Below are positions 33,958-43,994 of a DNA stretch of 64,000 bases, piece after piece. Positions within the stretch are counted from its first letter, which is position 1; every line of letters begins with the position of its first letter. Position numbers and translations under genes: made by a program. This DNA comes from SP5GCR1 sp965199685 (GTDB lineage Bacteria; Pseudomonadota; Gammaproteobacteria; Poriferisulfidales; Oxydemutatoraceae): NCBI GenBank assembly GCA_965199685.1, contig OZ241323.1:992001-1056000 (forward strand). The letters are read 5' to 3'. Below the pieces are notes generated by a model. The model had not been told where the DNA came from. It ran no database searches and worked only from the letters and a program-made list of their open reading frames with translations.

Positions 33958-34632
33958 ATGATTCTCTCTAACAAAGACATACTTGATACATGTAAAAACG
34001 GTTCATCTATAGTGATAGAACCTTTTTCTGAAGAGCTACTACAGCCGGCATCTTACGATCTACGAGTCGGTGATCAAGCGGCCAGTTCAGCTAAAAAAGA
34101 AGTGTTAGATTTAATCAAAACAGGTTTTATAGAAATCATGCCAGGGGATTTTGTTGTTATGCTCACATACGAAAAACTAACACTAGACTTACAACATACA
34201 GCACGCTTTGGATTAACTAGTTCTTACGCACGCAAAGGCTTGCTCGCTACGGTCGGACCTCAAGTTGACCCTGGCTTTGAAGGACGATTAATTATCGGAT
34301 TGACTAACTTGTCAAGCAAACCAATCGTCTTGCCTTACAAGGATAGATTTTTGACAATTGAGTTTCATCGCCTTGAACAGCCGTCATCCACACCTTATGA
34401 AGGTCCCTATCAAGGACGAGATAAGCTGTCGCCGGATGATATCAAAACCGCATTAGAACGTGAATATATGTCACAAACTGAGATGATAAGGATGCTGGAA
34501 ACCTTAGTGTCAACGGTGGAAAATCTGAAACAGACTATCAACTGGAAGTTACCGTTGATTCTAGGTGGAATAATGGCTGTTGCTATTGCTCTGTTTGGCG
34601 GTATCATCGCTGTATTATTGAGTGCCTTATAA
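33958..34632 (+). CDS. dCTP deaminase/dUTPase-fold protein with C-terminal coiled coil and membrane anchor
   Basis: 224 residues. Residues 1-160 match the dCTP deaminase fold: LQPASYDLRVGD, VMLTYEKLTLD, TARFGLTSSYARKGLLATVGPQVDPGFEGRLIIGLTNLS. The Ser and Arg of the RSSxxR-type motif and the DPG loop are kept, but where E. coli Dcd has its catalytic Glu (GWSGCIVLEF) this protein reads GFEGRLIIGL, with Gly at that place, so deamination is doubtful. After a linker comes a helix (about 160-195) and a hydrophobic C-terminal segment (about 197-222, LPLILGGIMAVAIALFGGIIAVLL). A membrane anchor is not normal for housekeeping Dcd. Own promoter; probably an accessory, nucleotide-sensing protein rather than Dcd proper. 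Confidence 0.8.
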   Translation: MILSNKDILDTCKNGSSIVIEPFSEELLQPASYDLRVGDQAASSAKKEVLDLIKTGFIEIMPGDFVVMLTYEKLTLDLQHTARFGLTSSYARKGLLATVGPQVDPGFEGRLIIGLTNLSSKPIVLPYKDRFLTIEFHRLEQPSSTPYEGPYQGRDKLSPDDIKTALEREYMSQTEMIRMLETLVSTVENLKQTINWKLPLILGGIMAVAIALFGGIIAVLLSAL

Positions 34633-34964
34633 CTTAACGCACTATCTTTGCACAGTCTAAAGCACCAAACAGATTGCATAAATTTTATGGATGGATGGGG
34701 AGTTGTGCGGAACCGCACCGTTGGGGTGGTTTGCATAAATTTGGTAGCGCAAAGCGGTTGAGGTTGTGCAGGCATGACGCGTTAGGGCGGATATATAAAT
34801 CCGCCCCTGCGGTTATCGTAAATTTGGTGGATGAATGGAGGGTTGGGTCAGAACCGGTAGCGTTGGGGTGGTTTGCATTTGGTGGCGCAAGCGGTTGAGG
34901 TTGTGCAGGCATGACGCGTTAGGGCGGATATGCAAATCCGCCCCTACAGCAAATGGAATACCTT
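34633..34964. repeat. Repeat block between the deaminase-like and SLATT-like genes
   Basis: No gene. Two direct copies of a roughly 137-bp unit containing GCGGTTGAGGTTGTGCAGGC, ACGCGTTAGGGCGGATAT and a GGGCGGATAT/ATCCGCCCC hairpin. Confidence 0.75.
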
Positions 34965-35552
34965 TTATCTTGTACTAGCAAGTTCAACTTGGATGTTGTG
35001 CCAGGAGAAAAATTGAGCAGTCCAACGCTGCAGAAAGGTTACCTTGTATATATAATCTTGAGTATCTGTTCTAGATTTTGCTAACTCGTTATGGCATAAA
35101 AGGTCAAGTGCTCTCCGTATCGGCGGTTCATCCTTTTCAATTTCAAGTCGGCGAGCAACGAATCGTTTAACATCATCTTCATTATCGTTCATCGTGATAT
35201 CTTTTTCTAATTCCCCAAATCTATGCTTGAGGCTCATGTGGTGACATGCACAACGAGAAAATGCAAAAAGTAAATCTAAGAGAAAAATCAGCATAGTGAA
35301 AACACTGAATACCGCCAGCCAGTATTCATCAATTATCTTACTTGCGATAGCAAATCCAATCGTTGCCAATGCAATACCAGACCCTACCACGATGCTATGA
35401 CATGCTTCAAAAAATCGCCTGCGCCGGTCATGGTAACGTATTGATCGGCGGACACCCCATAGAAGATCCCACTCTTCTGAACTCTCACTTTTTGGATTTT
35501 CTTGGTTTGGGTGGGGGTGGGGCTGTGTCTGTTCCTGATGTGTGTCTATCAT
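34965..35552 (-). CDS. Two-TM SLATT-like membrane protein
   Basis: 195 residues from ATG 35552, preferred because AAAGAG sits 5-10 bases upstream; a GTG at 35597 would add 15 residues. After a polar His/Gln/Pro-rich N-terminus comes an SIRYHDRRRRFFEACH segment, two close TM helices (about 60-82 HSIVVGSGIALATIGFAIASKI and 85-107 YWLAVFSVFTMLIFLLDLLFAF) and a long charged helical C-terminus. This is the layout of SLATT-type two-TM proteins, proposed as membrane-perturbing effectors in nucleotide-signalling defence systems. No partner nucleotidyltransferase is present. It is convergent with the deaminase-like gene, so co-function is only a suggestion. Confidence 0.6.
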   Translation of the reverse strand: MIDTHQEQTQPHPHPNQENPKSESSEEWDLLWGVRRSIRYHDRRRRFFEACHSIVVGSGIALATIGFAIASKIIDEYWLAVFSVFTMLIFLLDLLFAFSRCACHHMSLKHRFGELEKDITMNDNEDDVKRFVARRLEIEKDEPPIRRALDLLCHNELAKSRTDTQDYIYKVTFLQRWTAQFFSWHNIQVELASTR

Positions 35553-36584
35553 AATTACTCTTTGTTTGTTTATTACTTGATGATTCTGTTTTGCCACTAT
35601 GTTTTATTGAAGTTGGTTTATCACTTTCTATTGTTCTCGCTCTACCACTCTCTTTTATTACTGTCGGTTTACCTCTGCTTTACTATATCATAATCTTCGG
35701 AAGGTGGGGATGGGCTTTGTTTCTTTTTCATTTTATCCTTTAATGCTGGTATAAATAAAAGCTACTTTAGTTTTGTTTAAGGTCATATTAGATAACTTTG
35801 GGAGGCAATTAATCTTGCTAAGGTAGAAAATTTGTTGCGCGGAGCGATTAAGTTGGTGCAAGGACGATGCGTTGGAGTGGTTTGCATAAATTTGAGGGCG
35901 CAAGCGGTTACGGTTGTGCGGGACGGTACCGTAGGGAGGGCATGTGGGACTGTTGAAAAATAGAACCGCCGTTTGTTGCAGTAGCACAAACGGCGTGACT
36001 TTGTGCAGAACCACCACAACCACCCCGTCAGGCTTCGCCTGCCACTCCTCCAAAGGAGAGGAATGTACTAATGCAGATACTTTTTCAACAGTCTGATGTT
36101 AGCCCTCCCCTACGGTTGGTTACCGTAAACAATGTGGATGAATGGATTGTTTGAACAGAGACGGCGCGTTACGGTTGGTTAACATGAATTGAGTGGATGA
36201 ATGGAGGGTTGGGTCAGAACCATCACCGTTTGGATGGTTTGCGTAAATTGAGGGCGCAAGCGGTTATAGTTTTGCAGGACGGTACCGTAGGGAGGGCATG
36301 TTAGCCCTCCCCTACCGTTATCGTAAATTTTATGGATAAATGGGTAGTTGGTGCAAGGACGGTACGCCCGATAACGTAAACCAGATGGATGAATGGGTTG
36401 GAGGTGCAGGTGCAACGCGTTGGGGTGGTTATCGTGAATTGGGGGCGCGAGCGGTTGGGTTCGCGCGGAACGGTACCGTAGGGCGGACATACGAATCCGC
36501 CCCTACCAGTTACGTTACTTTTTCAACAGTGCCGTCGTGTCTGCACAAATCTATTCCTCTCCTGCGGCGGGGAATGGGTTGACT
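35553..36584. repeat. Long gene-free repeat region before the first giant gene's 3' end
   Basis: 35553-35760 is T-rich unique DNA upstream of the SLATT-like gene with nothing recognisable. The rest is repeat mosaic: module GGCGCAAGCGGTTACGG, a REP split by a 150-bp MITE (35946-36095), several GGATGAATGG and GGGACGGTACCGTAGGG modules, a complete REP (36290-36311), a GGCGGACAT/ATCCGCCCC palindrome (36482-36504) and a lone MITE end near 36512-36527. Confidence 0.75.
35946..36095. mobile_element. 150-bp MITE inside a REP loop (second copy)
   Basis: Ends GGGACTGTTGAAAAATA and ACTTTTTCAACAGTCTG; direct repeat ATGT at 35942-35945 and 36096-36099. Same length, orientation and interior as the copy at 14855-15004, with a few substitutions. 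Confidence 0.87.
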
Positions 36585-39500
36585 CTACCGTGTTGTATTG
36601 GGATCAAATAGGGTGCTAGGGATGCAATTGCCGCCTAGCATTCTGCTTGTATCATCTATGCCGTCCCCATCACCGCTTAAACTGCATGTTCCCGCTCTGT
36701 TGCCGTCTTTTATTATTGTTTCGACTGTAGCGTAGCTGTTAGTCACTATGCTGGTGTCTTGATTGTCGGTTTTGCCGATTATGCCGCCGACATTGGATGT
36801 GGATGTGCCTGTGAGCTGTTTGGCTATGACATAGCTGTTGTTAATGGTTCCGTTATTGATGCCTGCTAAGCCACCGACATATTCGCTACTTGCATTGCCC
36901 ACTTTGACGATTGCATGGCTGGTGCTGATGGTTCCGTTATTAATGCCCACTAAGCCGCCGGCATTTGATCCATTGATGTTGGAGCTGCCTATTATGTTGC
37001 CAACTACATAGCTGTTAGCGATAATGCCACTGCTGATGCCTACTAAGCCACCAGCATTGTTGCCGCTGTTAATCGCTACGTTGATTAGACCAACATTATG
37101 TATGCTAGCTTGAGGCCCGGTGCGGGCGAACATCCCTGCGTATGTTATTATCGTTGTTGTTGTGTTGAGGTTGGATATCGTGTAGCCGTGACCTTCAAAC
37201 CTGGTGTTGAAGTTGTCTATCGGTTGCCAGATACCTGTTAGCGTTATGTGGCCTTTGAGTTCATAGCCGTTGCAGCCACCATCGGGGCAGCCCATTGTAG
37301 TGGACACACCATCGTTGCTAGCTTTGTAGGCAGTGCCGTCTGGCTGATGGCGTATCGCATCTAGCTGGGCTGCACTGTATATATCTATGAGACCGTTGTC
37401 GTCTGCGTCTAGTTCTATATAAGTGTAGACCTCTGTCGTTATCAAATTATCGTGTGAATACGATTGGCCGTCTTTATAACTTATCGTCACTCGGTATTTG
37501 GTATACGCCGGCGTTGCATCCGGGATCTCATATGTACTACTCTCCGAATCATCGACTATTACCCAGTCCTCACCTAATCTTTGTTCTTGCCACTGGTATT
37601 CCATGCTGATAGGATCACCATCCACATCAGTTCCAGAGATTAGCCCTGGTGCGGTCAGGATCCGACCATTTACCATTAGGGTCGTTGATTGGGGTTGGGC
37701 TGTGCCGTTATTTTCTTTTATAATCAGCAAGCCTTCGGAGACAAAGCTTGTTACTTGCTCTTGGTAGGTTGCCGTGAGGGTTACGGTCGCGGTCGCAGTT
37801 GTACGGGCATCCTTTATATAATTTACAGGGATTACAAAATCAACAGGGCTTCCGCTTGCCATGTCTGGAGATAGACCACCGCTATCCCATTCAAAGCTAA
37901 CCTCGTTAATGTCGATTATTGACCTTATTTGATTTGTTGTATCGGCTTTCAGAGAGGCTGTTGTACCTTCACGGTACCCTGTCGTATCATAGTCAATATC
38001 AAGCTCAAAACGCCTTAGCTCAAAATGGTATGAGACTTCGCTTCTAGCGTCTTTGACGACCAATGTCATCGTCGAAATACTATCGGCAAACGGAATGTCG
38101 GGGTTAGGTGCGCCATCGCTTAGTTCTACATTGCCGTCGTTCTTATGCAGTTTAATCTCGGCAGGCCCGGATGCAGCAAACACAACTAGGTTTATAGTAG
38201 TACTTGCATTGCCTATGATTAAATTATAATCGTATTGCCTATTGCTAAAGTTATCTTGCAATATCACATTGCCGGATAGCTGCAACGACTGCAAGCCACT
38301 GCGCTGACCGGCAAATAGCACACCACAATAGTCCGGTGGATTTGTTTGCTTGCATTGGTCACGATCGTAGTGTTTCAGTGCCGGATATTGCTCGGAGGTG
38401 CCGAAATCCCATACATTAGGGTTCCAGTCGCGGTATATGCCGGTTGATGTTGTTTGTAGTTCTTCTGTGGTTTTGCCTTGGTTGCTGCCATCTTCTGTTA
38501 TTCCACTAACATCCGTATCCCAATAACTATCTATGATTTTGGGATTAGATGGTTTGCTACCGACTAAACCACCTGTATTACTATTTCCTGTCACTCTAAC
38601 CCAAGCATAGCTGTTCCTAATCTGACTAGACCCATATAATCCAACTAGACCTCCTACATTCGCATTCCCGACTACCGAACCAGCAGCATAACTATTCATA
38701 ATCCGACCTGTATTTTCACCTACTAAGCCCCCTACATGGAAGCCTACATCAGTTGATGTATGCGTGGCTTGAACATCAGCAATGGCATGGCTACTAAAGA
38801 TTCTACCGTTTTCATTACTACCGACTAAACCACCGATCCTATCCCCTTTCCCTATTACTTGAGTCAATGTTGTATTACCTGTTCCACTAACACGGCTCCT
38901 TCTGATAGTACCTTGATTTTTACCGGCTAAACCACCAATGTGATCCTCACCTTTAACATACAGCCCATACACATCCACATTGTCAATCAAAGCATTACCG
39001 CCATTCGCACCGACCAAGCCACCGACATGATCTTCTCCCTTCACTCGGGTAGATGTTGTATTATCATCACCGCTTATATTGCTATTGGTGATGCTGCCAA
39101 GATTTTTACCAACCAGTGTACCTACATGATTTCTACCGGTAACCTTTATCTTATCTAAGTTCACACCATCAATCATTGCGTCCCCACTGGTCATAAAAAA
39201 TAAACCTATGTAGCTGCTGCTTGGTCTATTTATCATTAGATTAGAGATCGTGTGGTTATTGCCCTTAAATATGCCACTAAAAGAATTGAAATTATCTCTT
39301 ATCGGCTCCCAACCTGTGTCGGTTGTCCAAGCGGTGCTGACTGCACCGCTTTCGTAGCTTCCAAAATGTAAAAAATCTAAATCGTTAACTAATTCATAGC
39401 CCTTGCAACCAGTTGCAGGACAACCTTTAGTGTCAATCCTAGCCATTGCATTGCCTTTATAACCTGAGCCATCCAACACAAAGCGGATTGCGTCCAAATC

Positions 39501-42500
39501 ATCCAAAGTTCTAATCTCTATCAATCCGTCGTCGTCTATGTCTATGTCTATGTTTTCAATATTCTTTGAATAGACTGTCTTGTCATTGTTTTGCCCATCC
39601 ATATAGCTTACCCCTACGCGGTATATCTCTCCGTCATTTGAGGTACTAGGAATATAGGTTCGTGTTGTTGCACCAGTAATATTCATCCAATTCCCATCGA
39701 ACCTTGGGTTCAAATTCCTAGCCCTGAGCTGCTGCCATTGATAACTTATGTTAGGGTTGTCATTTACTCCATCGGGGTCAGTCGATAAATCTGGTAAATC
39801 CGTTGCTATCAGCGATGAACCGATTAAGGTCGCTTCGCCCAATTCAATGTAACCATTATCTGCCTTATTGATTGTTAGCGTGATTTGCCGGCGGGCAATG
39901 CCCCCTGGTCTACGCACTCCTGCCGTTATCGTGAATTGTCGACTATCCTCGCTTGGCGATATGTAATCCACCGGTATATTTGTAAAGGTTATAGTCTCTC
40001 CATTCAGCCGTACATTAGCCGGTAATAACGAGCCTAGTGTGCTAGGAATATCCCATTCGCATTTTGTATTACAACTACCTGTCCCTAGTTTCAGTTCTAA
40101 TGAATCACCTTCATTAACATCAACCGAATTACCTTCGTCAATATCACTTTCTCCTCCTCCTTTATTAGCTTTAATTGTTATATCGGAAGAAGTAGGAGTG
40201 CCGAGGTCATAGTAAGACACAGTGATGACATACGATTTCGGTCGTTGATTGCCTATGGTTAGCTCAACAGTGATTACTGTGTTGCCTGCTATCTTCAGTG
40301 GAATTGTGGCTTTAGCAACCCCTGTTCCTGTCGTGATGCCTGTGGTATTGCTGGTGATACGTATAGCAGCATTGGTTGCAGTTGTATTTAACGTGATCTC
40401 TGTTACATTATGATTGACCATCACCGTATAGCTGAAGTCTTGAGCATCAAAAGATAAGGTGCCAGGGGATATGGCTAATCGAAGTTGACCGGGAAGCAGC
40501 TCACCGCAGACAGGTTTACCTTCACCACCACAAGCAGGATTGTTTGTATCGGGACCTGTTGCATATTTGAGGGCAGGATACTGAGTTCTACTGCCGAAAT
40601 CCCAATTCTCATCATCCCATTGGTAATATGGCTGGTTTGAATCTGCACTTGGTGCCACTGTTGATTGCAATTCTATTGTAGTTTTGCCTGTGCCTCCGGC
40701 ACTTCTCGTCATCCCACTAGTGTTTATATCCCAATAACTGTTCGTGATGGTACCTCTCCAATTTCTACCAACTAAACCGCCTACATAATACTGCCTTGCT
40801 ACAACATTTCCGGTCGCATAGCTGTTGGTGATGGTGCCAACATTATTAAAACCGACTAATCCGCCTACCTCACGTCCTCCTTCAACATTTCCGATCGCAT
40901 AGCTGTTGGTGATGGTAGCAGTTACATTTACATTATGACCAACTAATCCGCCTGCATAACTATTAGTTGCTGTAACATTTCCGGTCGCATAGCTGTTCAA
41001 GATGGAACCTTCATTTACACCAACTAATCCGCCTGCATAATTATTAGTCGCTGTAATATTTCCGGTCGCATAGCTGTTCAAGATGGAACCTTCATTTACA
41101 CCAACTAATCCGCCTAGACGCGAATTTCCTGTAGCAGAACCGGTCGCATAGCTGTTGGTGATGGTGCCACTATTAATACCGACTAAAACACCTGCATACC
41201 AACTAGCCGCACTAACAAAACCCATAGCATAGCTGTTGGTGATGGTGCCACTATTAATACCGACTAAAACACCTGCTACATTAGTCGCTGTAGCAGAACC
41301 GGCCGCATAGCTGTTCGTGATGGTGCCCCCGTTATTCCAACCGACTAAACCGCCTGCATCATACCACCCCCCGGTAATGTCTACATTTAGCAAACCAACA
41401 TTAGTAATTTTAGTCGAAGTACTCTCAATATAGCTGAACATGCCTACATAATTAGTACTAGGTCTGTTAATCATCAGATTAGAAACGGTATAGCCGTTAC
41501 CTTCAAAAGTTGCGCTAAAAGGATTACTATTAACATTAGTGTAAGGTATATACTCGCCGATTGGTTGCCAGCCTAGTCCCGTCGTCCATTTGCTTTTGTT
41601 TGCTGATGCACTGCGATAGCTGTCATTGTCGTTGAAGTCTAGGTCTCTTGCCAACTCATAGCCTTTACAGCCGGTATTGGGGCAACCTTGTGCCACATTT
41701 CCCCGTCCCGCTAGGTTATTGCGAATTGCATCTAAGTCTTCTAAATAGCATATCTCTATCAAGCCATCGTTGTCGTCGTCTACGTCTGGGGAGCTACATG
41801 CAATAGGCAATGTACTCTGTTCAGATATAATTCTTGGTGGGTTGGCATTTTCAAGGGACTGTCTTTGGGGAGTGGTGCTTTGGATAAAGTCCTGGATTGC
41901 TTCCTCTGACGGGTATTGGGTTGCCTCACTGGTTGCAATGGTCTCGTAGCCTTGTCCGTCGGTATAGCCGATTAGCACACGATATTCGGTAAACCATTCT
42001 GCTGAGGCTGGGATAGTGTAGGTTTTATCGGTTGCGTCATCTAGATTCGTCCATTCGGCATCCTCACTCTGAGGACGGTGTTGCCATTGATAGCTGAAAC
42101 TGTTGCCTGCGCCGTCCGAGTCTTCGCTTAGGTCTATCTCAGGTGCAGTTAATTCCATATCACTTAGGCTCGGAGAAGCAACCACAATATTGCCATTGTC
42201 TTTTTTAGCAACCATCAAGCTGATGTTTTTGTTGAGGGTTGTTTTACCGTCGGTGACTTCTATGCTTAGTCCTAATCCAGCATAATCTTCGGTTGTCGGA
42301 ACATAGTCTGCCGGTATAAACAGAAGGAGTGATGCGCTCTCGTTGGCGGTTTCTGGCAATATCGTTTTGCCGGTGGTTTGCGTCCAGCGATAGCTTATTT
42401 GGTCCTCCGCTGTATCCAAGCTGTGGGATGCGTTCAACACAATCAGTTCGCCTTCATTTATCGTCTCATTAGGGATTCCAAGAATGGTTATTGTGTGGCG

Positions 42501-43994
42501 ATAATTGACCGCAAATTGGTATTGTGCTGGCCTTTGGTTTGGTGCCGAGACTGCTACTGTAATGCTCGTGTCTTTGTCCAGTGTAATCACTGAGCTGGTC
42601 GTGCCGACAGCTATGCCGTTCCTACTGATACTGATGGCACTGGCAGGATTATTTGCTATTGGGGTTAGTTGCAGTTGGGTTATTTGTGGGCTGATATTGA
42701 GTTGGTAGTTTAGTTCGGTGGGCTTGAAGGTTGGGCTTAAGTCCACACGCTCTGAGAATATGATGCGCTCAAGGCTGGCGTGTTGTCCAAGCAATAAAGC
42801 GCCGCAGTTCGGTAGGGTCTGACCAGGACCGCACGCCGGGTTTTGAGGATCGGAACCCGTTGCGTACTTCAGAATAGGGTACTGCTCGGCGGTGCCGAAA
42901 TCCCAATTCGCAGTACTCCACTTGTAATATGGTTTGTTTGAGTCATCGTCCTGTGCGTTTTGTGATTGTAGTTCGCTTGCCGATAAGCCTACGCCTCCGG
43001 TATTTTGTGTCAGCTTATTGGTTGTCTTGTCCCAATAGCTACGAGTGATGGTGCCACCAACGTTGATGCCAACCAAACCGCCGATGTAGCGTTTGCCCGA
43101 TGTCTTGCCACTGACATAGTTGCCTATCAGTTTACCCAGATTGCTGATGCCGACCAAACCACCGATGTCTTCGCCACCCGACACAATGCCGGTTGTGTAG
43201 CTGCTGCTTATCGTGCCTTGCGAGTTGTCGCCAACCAAACCACCGACATGGTTGGCTGCACCGACTACGCTACCCATCGCATAGCTGTTGGTGATTGAAC
43301 CACTACTCGCACCAACCAAGCCACCGACACCGTTGCCCTGACTCGACACTTCGCCGTTTGCATAACTGTTGGTGATTGAACCACTGCTACTGCCTGCGAG
43401 CGATCCGACCTCTACACCTTTGCCAACAACTCGACCGCTGACATAACTATTGCTGATATCCCCACCTACACTCTTGCCTACTAAGCCACCGACTTGACTA
43501 TGTCCGCTTAGCTCTGCATTAAGTAGACCGATACCGCTAATCTTTGCACTGCTTCCTATGTGACCGAACAAACCCACACTGCTCTCACTAGGTCTGTTAA
43601 TCATCAAGTTGTATATCACGTTGGGAGTGGAGCCGTTGTTAGTCTTGAATATTGCCGTGAACGGATGCACCGCATCACCAATGGGTTGCCAACCGGCACC
43701 GTCAGTCCAGTGCTTTAGGTTGGCGATGTTCTGATAGCTATCGGCACTGCTGAAGTCCAAGTCTCGGGTCAACTCATAACCCTTACAACCGCCGGGCGCA
43801 CAACCCGTGGTAATCTCCACTGCGGTCTCGCTTAATTGCAAACCACTGCCATCCAACTGATAGCGCATTGCATTTAGGGTTTCCAAATCGTTGACCTCGA
43901 TTAGACCATCGTTGTCTAGGTCTATGTCAATATAAGTTTGTGCGAATAGATTCGCGCTAAGTAGCACGAGTAGGATAGCTATATATTTTTGCAT
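36585..43994 (-). CDS. Giant exported GLUG-repeat protein, 2469 residues
   Basis: Sec signal peptide MQKYIAILLVLLSANLFA, RBS AAGGAAG. Four large modules begin near residues 24, 735, 1483 and 2196, each opening with an Asp-rich loop and a DGLIEI-type strand plus L(D/E)xLDAIR. Then come CxGYEL..DLDF, a run of GLUG motifs (for example SYATGNVTATNSYAGGLVGHN) that should fold as a right-handed beta-helix, and a W.FGT.EQYP.LKY strand; modules 1-3 also carry a Cys-Gly-LLPGQ segment and about 250 residues of Ig/cadherin-like beta sandwich ending YxDGQ. The fourth module stops shortly after the GLUG run. No autotransporter barrel, LPXTG-type or T9SS signal is seen. A surface or matrix adhesin is the likely role (inference). 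Paralogue of the gene at 49898-63595. Confidence 0.85.
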   Translation of the reverse strand: MQKYIAILLVLLSANLFAQTYIDIDLDNDGLIEVNDLETLNAMRYQLDGSGLQLSETAVEITTGCAPGGCKGYELTRDLDFSSADSYQNIANLKHWTDGAGWQPIGDAVHPFTAIFKTNNGSTPNVIYNLMINRPSESSVGLFGHIGSSAKISGIGLLNAELSGHSQVGGLVGKSVGGDISNSYVSGRVVGKGVEVGSLAGSSSGSITNSYANGEVSSQGNGVGGLVGASSGSITNSYAMGSVVGAANHVGGLVGDNSQGTISSSYTTGIVSGGEDIGGLVGISNLGKLIGNYVSGKTSGKRYIGGLVGINVGGTITRSYWDKTTNKLTQNTGGVGLSASELQSQNAQDDDSNKPYYKWSTANWDFGTAEQYPILKYATGSDPQNPACGPGQTLPNCGALLLGQHASLERIIFSERVDLSPTFKPTELNYQLNISPQITQLQLTPIANNPASAISISRNGIAVGTTSSVITLDKDTSITVAVSAPNQRPAQYQFAVNYRHTITILGIPNETINEGELIVLNASHSLDTAEDQISYRWTQTTGKTILPETANESASLLLFIPADYVPTTEDYAGLGLSIEVTDGKTTLNKNISLMVAKKDNGNIVVASPSLSDMELTAPEIDLSEDSDGAGNSFSYQWQHRPQSEDAEWTNLDDATDKTYTIPASAEWFTEYRVLIGYTDGQGYETIATSEATQYPSEEAIQDFIQSTTPQRQSLENANPPRIISEQSTLPIACSSPDVDDDNDGLIEICYLEDLDAIRNNLAGRGNVAQGCPNTGCKGYELARDLDFNDNDSYRSASANKSKWTTGLGWQPIGEYIPYTNVNSNPFSATFEGNGYTVSNLMINRPSTNYVGMFSYIESTSTKITNVGLLNVDITGGWYDAGGLVGWNNGGTITNSYAAGSATATNVAGVLVGINSGTITNSYAMGFVSAASWYAGVLVGINSGTITNSYATGSATGNSRLGGLVGVNEGSILNSYATGNITATNNYAGGLVGVNEGSILNSYATGNVTATNSYAGGLVGHNVNVTATITNSYAIGNVEGGREVGGLVGFNNVGTITNSYATGNVVARQYYVGGLVGRNWRGTITNSYWDINTSGMTRSAGGTGKTTIELQSTVAPSADSNQPYYQWDDENWDFGSRTQYPALKYATGPDTNNPACGGEGKPVCGELLPGQLRLAISPGTLSFDAQDFSYTVMVNHNVTEITLNTTATNAAIRITSNTTGITTGTGVAKATIPLKIAGNTVITVELTIGNQRPKSYVITVSYYDLGTPTSSDITIKANKGGGESDIDEGNSVDVNEGDSLELKLGTGSCNTKCEWDIPSTLGSLLPANVRLNGETITFTNIPVDYISPSEDSRQFTITAGVRRPGGIARRQITLTINKADNGYIELGEATLIGSSLIATDLPDLSTDPDGVNDNPNISYQWQQLRARNLNPRFDGNWMNITGATTRTYIPSTSNDGEIYRVGVSYMDGQNNDKTVYSKNIENIDIDIDDDGLIEIRTLDDLDAIRFVLDGSGYKGNAMARIDTKGCPATGCKGYELVNDLDFLHFGSYESGAVSTAWTTDTGWEPIRDNFNSFSGIFKGNNHTISNLMINRPSSSYIGLFFMTSGDAMIDGVNLDKIKVTGRNHVGTLVGKNLGSITNSNISGDDNTTSTRVKGEDHVGGLVGANGGNALIDNVDVYGLYVKGEDHIGGLAGKNQGTIRRSRVSGTGNTTLTQVIGKGDRIGGLVGSNENGRIFSSHAIADVQATHTSTDVGFHVGGLVGENTGRIMNSYAAGSVVGNANVGGLVGLYGSSQIRNSYAWVRVTGNSNTGGLVGSKPSNPKIIDSYWDTDVSGITEDGSNQGKTTEELQTTSTGIYRDWNPNVWDFGTSEQYPALKHYDRDQCKQTNPPDYCGVLFAGQRSGLQSLQLSGNVILQDNFSNRQYDYNLIIGNASTTINLVVFAASGPAEIKLHKNDGNVELSDGAPNPDIPFADSISTMTLVVKDARSEVSYHFELRRFELDIDYDTTGYREGTTASLKADTTNQIRSIIDINEVSFEWDSGGLSPDMASGSPVDFVIPVNYIKDARTTATATVTLTATYQEQVTSFVSEGLLIIKENNGTAQPQSTTLMVNGRILTAPGLISGTDVDGDPISMEYQWQEQRLGEDWVIVDDSESSTYEIPDATPAYTKYRVTISYKDGQSYSHDNLITTEVYTYIELDADDNGLIDIYSAAQLDAIRHQPDGTAYKASNDGVSTTMGCPDGGCNGYELKGHITLTGIWQPIDNFNTRFEGHGYTISNLNTTTTIITYAGMFARTGPQASIHNVGLINVAINSGNNAGGLVGISSGIIANSYVVGNIIGSSNINGSNAGGLVGINNGTISTSHAIVKVGNASSEYVGGLAGINNGTINNSYVIAKQLTGTSTSNVGGIIGKTDNQDTSIVTNSYATVETIIKDGNRAGTCSLSGDGDGIDDTSRMLGGNCIPSTLFDPNTTR

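Noticed and set aside
33958..34632. Housekeeping dcd
   Set aside because: The catalytic Glu position is Gly and a C-terminal membrane anchor is present, so I do not assign the gene symbol.
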